This document shows, in pieces, positions 57,527 through 64,000 of a stretch of DNA of 64,000 nt; the first letter of the stretch is position 1; each line of letters begins with the position of its first letter. The notes under the pieces are model-generated. The model ran no database searches. It saw only the letters and a list, made by a program, of their open reading frames with translations, and had not been told where the DNA came from. The position numbers and the translations under genes were made by a program. The DNA is from Staphylococcus chromogenes (lineage in GTDB: Bacteria > Bacillota > Bacilli > Staphylococcales > Staphylococcaceae): the NCBI RefSeq assembly GCF_029024625.1, contig NZ_CP118953.1:372001-436000 (forward strand), read 5' to 3'.

Positions 57527-58104
57527 TTCTTGTCATCGATAATTATGATTCATTTACGTACAATCTCGTGGATTTGTTCGCTCCATTTGATGAAGTGGTC
57601 ATTCGTTACCCAGATGATGCGACAATTTATGATTTAAAACCAGATGTCCTTGTCATTTCGCCAGGGCCAGGCCATCCAGATGATACTTCTCACCTCAAAG
57701 ACATCATTCATTATTTTAATGATTTGCCGATATTAGGGGTTTGTCTAGGTGCACAAGCACTGTACAGCTACTACGGTGGCAACGTCATCGTCGGCAAACG
57801 TGTGATGCATGGGAAAATAGATCAACTTTCCTATGACTATCCAACCGCATTGTACGAAAATATATCGGAATATTCTGATATTATGCGGTATCATTCTCTT
57901 ATTTGTGAAGAAAGATCTTTACCAAAAACATTAAAGGTGACCGGTCGTACTGAAGATGCGATTCAATCATTTGAACACGATACACAATTACATTTTGGCA
58001 TACAATACCATCCCGAATCATTTGCGAGTCCAAATGTTGCCCGAGTCATTCAAAATTTTATGAAGCTTGCCAAGAAAGGAGTGCTCCCACATGACATTAC
58101 TTAA
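57523..58104 (+). CDS. trpG: Anthranilate synthase component II, glutamine amidotransferase
   Basis: 193 aa class I glutamine amidotransferase. Catalytic Cys74 in GVCLGAQAL, His163 and Glu165 in YHPESF, oxyanion motif SPGPGHP (46-52). It releases ammonia from glutamine for TrpE. ATGA overlap with trpE; its end overlaps the trpD start by 14 bases. A paralogue for folate synthesis (PabA) could be elsewhere, but the operon place fixes it as TrpG. Confidence 0.94.
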   Translation: MILVIDNYDSFTYNLVDLFAPFDEVVIRYPDDATIYDLKPDVLVISPGPGHPDDTSHLKDIIHYFNDLPILGVCLGAQALYSYYGGNVIVGKRVMHGKIDQLSYDYPTALYENISEYSDIMRYHSLICEERSLPKTLKVTGRTEDAIQSFEHDTQLHFGIQYHPESFASPNVARVIQNFMKLAKKGVLPHDIT

Positions 58105-59107
58105 TACATTACAACAACAACATTCACTAACACGTACAGAAACGGAGACATTTGTTCAAAATTTACTTTCAGAAACAGTCCATTTAGATGAAAAAGTCCG
58201 TCTCCTTGAAGCTTATACGGCGAAAGGTGAGACCGCAGATGAACTTTATAATTTAGCGCAATCTTTAATCCAAACAACTTATGACCCTCAACCCAAATAT
58301 GCCGGCAGTATGTGTGTTTGTGGGACGGGGGGAGACGGTTCTAATAGCTTTAACATTTCAACGACCGTCTCGTTTATCGTTGCAGCGGCGGGTGTGCCTG
58401 TTATCAAACACGGGAACAAAAGTGTCACGTCACAGTCGGGGAGTGTAGATATTTTACAAGCGATGCATATTCCAACGACGCCAATGGCAAAGGTGACACA
58501 ACAAGTAGCTATGACAGATTTAGCTTTTGTTAGTGCGACACAGTCCTATCCGATAATGAAACATTTACAACCTGTCCGTAAGCAAGTCGGCCGGCCGACC
58601 ATTTTTAATATTGTGGGTCCTATCATTAACCCGTTTAAACTTGATTATCAAGTGATGGGGATTTACGACCCGACACGCATGCAAAAGGTGGCAGAAACGT
58701 TAAAACGACTTGGACGAAAAAAAGCAATTGTCGTTCACGGTGCTGGAGGAATGGATGAAGCGACACTTTCTGGAGAAAATCAAATCGTCGAAATTAACGC
58801 AAACGGTATACACACTTATACCTTGAATGCGACAGAACTAGGCTTACGTTATGCTGAGAATTTCGAACTGCAAGGAGGTACTCCAGAAGAAAATAAGGCG
58901 ATTACTCTAGGAATTTTAAACGGGACGGACACTACGGTGCGTCGAGATGTCGTTATTTTAAACGCTGCACTTGCGCTCTATGTCGCAGAAAAGGTAATTA
59001 ACATTCAAGATGGTGTCATCTTAGCAGCTAACTTAATCCAAAGTGGCCAAGCTTACTGTCAATATGAAAAAGTAACCGAGGAGGTGCCTCATGAACATAT
59101 TGGATGA
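58091..59107 (+). CDS. trpD: Anthranilate phosphoribosyltransferase
   Basis: 338 aa from the ATG at 58091, ten bases after AAAGGAG, inside the end of trpG. PRPP-binding CGTGGDGSNSFNIST (77-91), KHGNKSVTSQSGS and RPTIFNIVGPIINP are the family motifs. It joins anthranilate and PRPP. The end overlaps trpC by 17 bases. The C-terminal GGTPEENKAI stretch is as usual. Confidence 0.95.
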   Translation: MTLLNTLQQQHSLTRTETETFVQNLLSETVHLDEKVRLLEAYTAKGETADELYNLAQSLIQTTYDPQPKYAGSMCVCGTGGDGSNSFNISTTVSFIVAAAGVPVIKHGNKSVTSQSGSVDILQAMHIPTTPMAKVTQQVAMTDLAFVSATQSYPIMKHLQPVRKQVGRPTIFNIVGPIINPFKLDYQVMGIYDPTRMQKVAETLKRLGRKKAIVVHGAGGMDEATLSGENQIVEINANGIHTYTLNATELGLRYAENFELQGGTPEENKAITLGILNGTDTTVRRDVVILNAALALYVAEKVINIQDGVILAANLIQSGQAYCQYEKVTEEVPHEHIG

Positions 59108-59867
59108 AATTGTTCTTTATAAAAAAAGACTATTAAATGAAGGTTATTATGAACAAAAACGTCAAACTTTACCTTCTGTAGATGTGAGTCATAAAAGCAA
59201 GCTCATAGACCAATTACGTGAGAGCGATTGTATCGAAGTCATCGCTGAAATCAAATCTAAAAGCCCAACAGTTTCAAACATTCCTGAACGCAACCTTGAA
59301 GAACAAATCTTAGCTTATCAAAAGGGCGGCGCGGCTGCGATCTCCATTTTAACGGATGAACATTATTTTAACGGTTCATTTGAACGGTTAGTCGATTTAA
59401 CGAAGAAAACCACACTTGCTGTTTTATGTAAAGATTTTATAATTGATGAACGCCAAATTGATGTCGCCAAACAAGCGGGGGCGTCCATCATCTTACTGAT
59501 TGTCCATATTTTAAGCGACGAAGCTTTACAGCGATTATATGATTATGCACGCCAATTAAACTTAGAAGTCTTAGTCGAAGTGCACAGTACCGAAGAACTG
59601 AAACGTGCCCATCAGCTACAACCGAATTTGATAGGTGTCAATAACCGCGATTTAGAACGGTTCATTACCGATGTGACACATACAAATACGATTTTAGAAT
59701 CCAAAAGAGAGGATATCTTTTATATTTCAGAAAGCGGGATTAAAACCACGCGGGACATTGAACAACTCGTGCCTTCCGGTATTCATGGGGTGCTTATCGG
59801 GGAATCATTGATGAAAGCGTCTGACCCTGTGTCGTTACTCCAATCATTTAAATATCAAAGGATTTGA
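59091..59867 (+). CDS. trpC: Indole-3-glycerol phosphate synthase
   Basis: 258 aa TIM barrel. Catalytic Lys in VIAEIKSKSPT (about 50-60), LCKDFIIDE with the second Lys, GVNNRDLERF and ISESGIKT with the phosphate loop. It closes the indole ring from CdRP. AGGAGGTG lies before the ATG within trpD. Not fused to TrpF, unlike the E. coli protein. Confidence 0.95.
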   Translation: MNILDEIVLYKKRLLNEGYYEQKRQTLPSVDVSHKSKLIDQLRESDCIEVIAEIKSKSPTVSNIPERNLEEQILAYQKGGAAAISILTDEHYFNGSFERLVDLTKKTTLAVLCKDFIIDERQIDVAKQAGASIILLIVHILSDEALQRLYDYARQLNLEVLVEVHSTEELKRAHQLQPNLIGVNNRDLERFITDVTHTNTILESKREDIFYISESGIKTTRDIEQLVPSGIHGVLIGESLMKASDPVSLLQSFKYQRI

Positions 59868-59872
59868 GGGAT

Positions 59873-60502
59873 ATGTATTTAAAATATTGTGGATTTACGC
59901 GAATCCAAGATGTGAGAGAAGCCAGTGCACTGAATATTAATGCGATAGGATTTATCCTTTATCCCAAAAGTGCACGTTATGTGGATTTAGATCATCTTCC
60001 CATACTTACAGAACAGGTGCCTGACCATATTGATCGCGTGGCAGTCACAGTCAATATGCCACTATCCATGATGGAACAAGTATTACGGAAAACAACGATT
60101 AATACCCTCCAATTACATGGGGAGGAACCTCCGGAGTTTGTAAGAAAATTAAAAAGACGTTATCCAGACGTCCAACTGATTAAAGCCCTTCCAGCAGCCC
60201 ATGAGTTGGAACAAAATATTAAAAACTATAGGCCAGTCGTCGATAAAATCATTGTCGATACACCTACTGAAGCCTATGGAGGCTCAGGAGAAAGTTTTGA
60301 TTGGCGACATTTAACAGAATTGAGCACAATCCCCATCATTGTAGCGGGGGGATTAAATTTACAAAATGTGAAAGCTTTAATGGACAATTTTCCACATATT
60401 GCTGGATTAGATGTCGCAAGTGGTATCGAACATGATAAAGGGATAAAAGATCTTACGAAAATGACACAAATCGCTATGCGCGTGAAAGGAGACCAATCAT
60501 GA
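59873..60502 (+). CDS. trpF: Phosphoribosylanthranilate isomerase
   Basis: 209 aa from the ATG at 59873; a TTG three codons earlier overlaps the trpC stop and is a poorer start. [11 protein letters not shown] (3-13) has the catalytic Cys7, and [16 protein letters not shown] supplies the phosphate loop and catalytic Asp. PIIVAGGLN and GLDVASGIE follow. Amadori isomerase step of tryptophan synthesis. It overlaps trpB by four bases (ATGA). Confidence 0.94.
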   Translation: MYLKYCGFTRIQDVREASALNINAIGFILYPKSARYVDLDHLPILTEQVPDHIDRVAVTVNMPLSMMEQVLRKTTINTLQLHGEEPPEFVRKLKRRYPDVQLIKALPAAHELEQNIKNYRPVVDKIIVDTPTEAYGGSGESFDWRHLTELSTIPIIVAGGLNLQNVKALMDNFPHIAGLDVASGIEHDKGIKDLTKMTQIAMRVKGDQS

Positions 60503-61713
60503 AAAATATTCAATTACAAGCAGATGAAAACGGGTTATTTGGAGGTTACGGAGGCCGTTATGTGCCTGAAACATTAATGCCTGCTATCCAAGAATTAAAA
60601 GCAGCTTATGATGAAGCAAAAGAAGATCCAGAGTTTATGAAAACGTATCACACATATTTGAAAGAATATGTGGGGCGTGAGACGCCATTGACGTATGCGG
60701 AATCATATACCGAGTCACTTGGAGGCGCCAAAATCTATTTAAAACGAGAAGATTTAAATCATACGGGTGCCCATAAAATCAACAATGCGATTGGGCAAGC
60801 GCTCATCGCCAAACGTATGGGTAAAAAGAAACTCGTGGCAGAAACAGGCGCTGGGCAACATGGTGTTGCGAGTGCCACTGTAGCAGCATTATTTGATATG
60901 GAATTGGTCGTATTTATGGGAGCGGAAGATATTAAGCGTCAACAACTCAATGTCTTTCGCATGGAATTACTCGGCGCAAAAGTAGAATCCGTAGAAGAAG
61001 GTCAAGGCACGTTATCCGATGCCGTGAACAAAGCGCTTCAATACTGGGTGTCTCATGTGGATGATACACACTATTTATTAGGTTCAGCCTTAGGACCAGA
61101 CCCATTTCCGACAATGGTACGTGATTTCCAACGGGTAATAGGTGATGAAATTAAAGCACAACTTCAAGACAAAGAACAACGCTTACCTGATGCCGTCGTT
61201 GCGTGTATTGGCGGAGGATCTAATGCAATTGGAACGTTTTATCCCTTCATTGAAGATGATGTAAAACTCTATGGTGTTGAAGCAGCAGGAGAAGGAAAAG
61301 AGACAAATCGACATGCCTTAGCGATTTCTAAAGGGAAAAAAGGGATATTACATGGCGCTAAAATGTATTTGATTCAAAATGATCAACATCAAATTGAACT
61401 GGCGCATTCCATTTCTGCTGGATTAGACTATCCAGGTGTAGGTCCTGAGCATTGTTATTATCACGATATAGGGCGTGTCACGTATGAATCTGCCTCTGAT
61501 GAAGAAGCCATGGAAGCACTCGTGCGATTTACAAAAGCGGAAGGGATTATTCCTGCGATTGAGAGTGCACATGCATTAAGTTATGTGGAAAAGCTCGCCC
61601 CTCAAATGAATAAAGATGAAATTATTGTGGTCACAGTTTCTGGACGCGGTGACAAAGATATGGAAACGATTCGTAAATATATGGAACAAAAAGGAGGTTC
61701 ATCACATGCGTAA
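60499..61713 (+). CDS. trpB: Tryptophan synthase beta chain
   Basis: 404 aa PLP enzyme. Schiff-base Lys93 in [21 protein letters not shown], phosphate-binding [10 protein letters not shown] and VSGRGDKDM are all in place. The catalytic Glu lies in FMGAED. It condenses indole with serine. TrpB1 type, working with TrpA next door. AAAGGAG precedes the ATG; end overlaps trpA by eight bases. Confidence 0.96.
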   Translation: MKNIQLQADENGLFGGYGGRYVPETLMPAIQELKAAYDEAKEDPEFMKTYHTYLKEYVGRETPLTYAESYTESLGGAKIYLKREDLNHTGAHKINNAIGQALIAKRMGKKKLVAETGAGQHGVASATVAALFDMELVVFMGAEDIKRQQLNVFRMELLGAKVESVEEGQGTLSDAVNKALQYWVSHVDDTHYLLGSALGPDPFPTMVRDFQRVIGDEIKAQLQDKEQRLPDAVVACIGGGSNAIGTFYPFIEDDVKLYGVEAAGEGKETNRHALAISKGKKGILHGAKMYLIQNDQHQIELAHSISAGLDYPGVGPEHCYYHDIGRVTYESASDEEAMEALVRFTKAEGIIPAIESAHALSYVEKLAPQMNKDEIIVVTVSGRGDKDMETIRKYMEQKGGSSHA

Positions 61714-62443
61714 ATATTTTGTAGCCTATATTATGGGAGGCCCTCAATTTATCAATGAACTCAAACTTTTAGATGAAGAAGGTGCTGATTTTGTCGAAAT
61801 CGGTATTCCATTCTCCGATCCTGTTGCAGATGGTCCGACGATTAAAGCAGCCGGTGAAAAAGCTATTGAAGCGGGAATGACGGTGGAAAAGATTTTAGAG
61901 CAGTTGACGACACATCAAGATGAAATAAAAACGAAAACGATTTTAATGACGTATGCGCATATGATTGAAGCATATGGAGAAGAAGCTTTCATGCAAGCCG
62001 TCGATGAAGCGGGGGTGTATGGTTTAATTATTCCAGATATGCCTTTTGAATATGCTGAACAATTAAAAGCACGTTATCCTCAACGCCGTGTCAAAATCAT
62101 TTCACTGATCGCCATGACAGCAAAAGAAGAACGCCTCAAACAAATTGCGCAACACGCTGAAGGTTTCATATATACGGTCACAATGAATGAAACGACAGGT
62201 CAAAATGGGCAGTTCCATCCTGAATTAAAAACTAAAATCCAACACATCCAAAATGAAACAGAGATTCCTGTAATGGCTGGATTTGGGATCAGAACGCCTG
62301 AGCATGTTCGAGAGATTAGCATTGTAGCAGATGGCGTTATTATAGGGAGTGAAATCGTTCGCCGTTTAGAGGAACAGGGCATCGAAGGCACACGGCCCTT
62401 TTTAAAACAAGTGCGTCAAGTGTTAGATGAAACATTATCATAA
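61706..62443 (+). CDS. trpA: Tryptophan synthase alpha chain
   Basis: 245 aa from the ATG at 61706 behind AAAGGAGG; the frame is open further upstream only inside trpB. Catalytic E31 in [12 protein letters not shown] and D42 in VADGPTI keep the 11-residue distance of the family. [12 protein letters not shown] and [11 protein letters not shown] are the phosphate-binding motifs. It releases indole for TrpB. Last gene of the operon; I see no strong hairpin after it. Confidence 0.95.
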   Translation: MRKYFVAYIMGGPQFINELKLLDEEGADFVEIGIPFSDPVADGPTIKAAGEKAIEAGMTVEKILEQLTTHQDEIKTKTILMTYAHMIEAYGEEAFMQAVDEAGVYGLIIPDMPFEYAEQLKARYPQRRVKIISLIAMTAKEERLKQIAQHAEGFIYTVTMNETTGQNGQFHPELKTKIQHIQNETEIPVMAGFGIRTPEHVREISIVADGVIIGSEIVRRLEEQGIEGTRPFLKQVRQVLDETLS

Positions 62444-62604
62444 ATTCCCTAACTTTTTGAGGTGATATTAAAAAATGAGAGGCGCGTAATGAAACAGAAG
62501 GCAATGGATTTGAGTTGAAATTGAGTAACATGATTTGTGTAAAAAGCATGAGAACGGGTTATAATAAAGAGTAACAAATTCATTGTCGAGAGGATGGGGC
62601 ACTG

Positions 62605-63312
62605 ATGGCATATACTTATATTTTTGATTTAGATGACACGTTGTACGATCAATTGGGTGCATTCAATGTAGCGTATCATTATCACTTTGCGGATAGCGAT
62701 ATTGGTGTTGAAACGTTGTACCGGCATTTTAGACATTATAGCGATATGGTGTTTGAACAAACCCAAGAAGGTCAAATGACACTGACAGAAATGCATATTT
62801 ATCGGATAACCGAAGCGGTGAATGATTTTGATATCGCATTGCCAGAGAAAAAAGCACTCGATTTTCAAAAAGACTATGAAAAAGCGCAACAACATATTGC
62901 CTTGTCGCATCCTATTAAGACATTATTGTATGACTTAAAACAAAGCGGAGTTCAAGTCGGGATTATTACCAACGGTGAAGGGCATCATCAACGTATGAAA
63001 TTCAAAGCGTTAGGATTAGATCATCTTATTCCAGAAGATCATCTCTTTATCTCTGCTGAAGAAGGAATGATGAAACCCGACGTCGCTTTGTTTGAACATG
63101 TCGCACAAACGTTAGAATTAAATCCTCAAAAAACGTTTTATATCGGTGACAACTTTGAAAATGATGTGGTCGGTGCCTTAGATGCAGGATGGCGAATGAT
63201 ATGGTTTAATCGCCGTAATCGTGCACGAACAAAGGAAGGCTATGAACCAGATTTTGAAGTAGAGTCAGAAGAAGCGCTAGTTGACTGCATTCGACAACTT
63301 CAAAATAAATAA
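62605..63312 (+). CDS. HAD-superfamily phosphatase
   Basis: 235 aa. HAD motif I FDLDDTLYD with nucleophile D8 and acid D10, motif II IITNG, motif III Lys in MMKPDVALFEH and motif IV YIGDNFENDVVGA. A helical cap lies between motifs I and II (subfamily I). It resembles YjjG/YfnB-type nucleotidases or phosphoglycolate-like phosphatases; substrate is unknown. Stand-alone, 160 bases after trpA, with its own terminator. Confidence 0.85.
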   Translation: MAYTYIFDLDDTLYDQLGAFNVAYHYHFADSDIGVETLYRHFRHYSDMVFEQTQEGQMTLTEMHIYRITEAVNDFDIALPEKKALDFQKDYEKAQQHIALSHPIKTLLYDLKQSGVQVGIITNGEGHHQRMKFKALGLDHLIPEDHLFISAEEGMMKPDVALFEHVAQTLELNPQKTFYIGDNFENDVVGALDAGWRMIWFNRRNRARTKEGYEPDFEVESEEALVDCIRQLQNK

Positions 63313-63321
63313 AGGAATTTT

Positions 63322-63364
63322 AAAACCACCTAAGTGTGATTTCTCAACACTTGGGTGGTTTTGA
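63322..63364 (+). terminator. Terminator after the HAD gene
   Basis: Stem AAAACCACCTAAGTG...CACTTGGGTGGTTTT with T-rich tail. Confidence 0.85.
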
Positions 63365-63404
63365 ATTTTATTGAAACATAAATAATTTCATAAATTTGAT
63401 TGTT

Positions 63405-63780
63405 CCACAAAGCCTCGCTTTTCTGGGAGCATTACAGAAATCTATCTGATTTCGTAGTAATGCCTGCCGGTGCATGAAGACGTTAGGAATGTAATGAGTT
63501 ACGTCTTCAGTACACCTATGAACTTGCGTGAATAGGTGGTCCTTATTTAAAGTTGCGTAAAGCTTAAAAAGCGCATGCTCAATCCAGTCAGCTACTGCCA
63601 CTTTTTTATTGTAGCAAGCAAAAAACCTTAAAATGGATTTTCGGTTTCGGCTAGATGCCTCAGAAGTCTCGGCTAGGAACCAATCAAATTCGCTATATTT
63701 ATTTACGAACCTAAGATATAAATCTTTTTAACGACTCGGTTTAACTGATTTAATTATTGGTGTCTTTTATGTCTAACTGC
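63405..63780. repeat. Dispersed intergenic repeat, copy B
   Basis: Longer copy of the element at 7785-8100. Starts with CCACAAAGCCTCGCTTTTCTGG, continues with ATTACAGAAATCTAT, and ends with TTATTGGTGTCTTTTATGTC. Between about 63470 and 63530 it has an extra segment with ACGTCTTCA/TGAAGACGT inverted words. A 77-codon minus-strand frame inside it has no ribosome binding site or family and is not called. Confidence 0.55.
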
Positions 63781-63786
63781 GTTTTT

Positions 63787-64000
63787 TTATTGTGCCATGA
63801 TGTCGCGTGTGAAGCGTATGCCTTGTTCTGGTGTTTCATACATTGTAATCGCATTGAGGGACACATCGTCAGGAAGATGTGTGCTAAAAACTTCCCAAAT
63901 CCAGTGAATCATATTTTCTAATGTAATATTCATATCAGGCAACGTATCATTTAAGAGCTGACCTTCTAAGTGAGGGGCAAGGTGTGTTTTATAAATTTTG
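63787..64000 (-). CDS. queD: 6-carboxytetrahydropterin synthase (QueD-like), C-terminal part
   Basis: The minus-strand frame is open from the window edge to the TAA at 63787 (70 codons). LNDTLPDMNITLENMIHW and the terminal YETPEQGIRFTRD match the C-terminal half of QueD/6-pyruvoyl-tetrahydropterin synthases: the acidic Asp near LPDMN.T.EN and the Glu in YET contact the pterin. QueD acts early in queuosine synthesis. The zinc histidines and the start lie outside the window. Confidence 0.78.
   Translation of the reverse strand, partial: KIYKTHLAPHLEGQLLNDTLPDMNITLENMIHWIWEVFSTHLPDDVSLNAITMYETPEQGIRFTRDIMAQ

Noticed and set aside
63368-63601. 77-codon minus-strand frame in repeat copy B
   Set aside because: No ribosome binding site, not open in copy A, no recognisable domain.

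Overview
The window is from a Gram-positive, low-GC coccus, almost certainly a Staphylococcus outside S. aureus. The evidence is SstABCD iron uptake, RelP, SsaA- and SceD-type wall enzymes, a pI258-type arsRBC operon, three wall-anchored proteins with YSIRK-like signal peptides and LPETG sorting signals, and a T-box-controlled trp operon. I cannot fix the species. The surface proteins and the large catalase suggest an animal-associated or hyicus/intermedius-like lineage, but that is inference.

Layout. 1-3090: end of sstA, then sstBCD (ferric-siderophore or catechol uptake). 3188-4707 (minus): a secreted lipase between two very short ORFs with strong ribosome binding sites that look like phenol-soluble-modulin-type amphipathic peptides; neither had been called because of its size. 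5021-7633: SarZ/OhrR-like MarR regulator divergent from a nitroreductase, then relP with an inverted repeat covering its ribosome binding site, then a membrane-anchored M23 peptidase. 7785-8100: degraded dispersed repeat, second copy at 63405-63780. 8110-10129 (minus): arsRBC. 10622-12911 (minus): CHAP amidase (SsaA family) and transglycosylase SceD. 13332-17693: tandem PPK2, alpha/beta hydrolase, cyclase-family hydrolase, Bcr/CflA efflux pump. 18214-23355: M60-like (mucin-type) metalloprotease anchored to the wall.

23563-30846: stress region. A large clade-2-type catalase and a general-stress SDR form one operon behind a sigma-B-like promoter. A second SDR of the same family has its own sigma-B-like promoter and is divergent from three tiny membrane proteins. 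Between them lie an unrecognised 374-aa protein and a dicarboxylate/amino-acid symporter. 31081-33575: DUF6056-like membrane protein, a decayed C-terminal piece of a capsule-type sugar transferase, and a capN-like epimerase, apparently the wreck of a polysaccharide locus. 33693-35741: FAD oxidoreductase with a Fur-box-like site, Nudix hydrolase, small membrane protein.

36357-53774: a 3,237-aa adhesin with 25 Rib-type repeats, a CdaR/PucR-type regulator, and a 2,008-aa adhesin with 10 nearly identical Ig-like repeats. 54002-62443: ipdC followed by trpEGDCFBA behind two tandem T-boxes, both with a UGG specifier; a vestigial start site between them points to leader duplication. 62605-64000: HAD phosphatase and the end of a queD-like gene.
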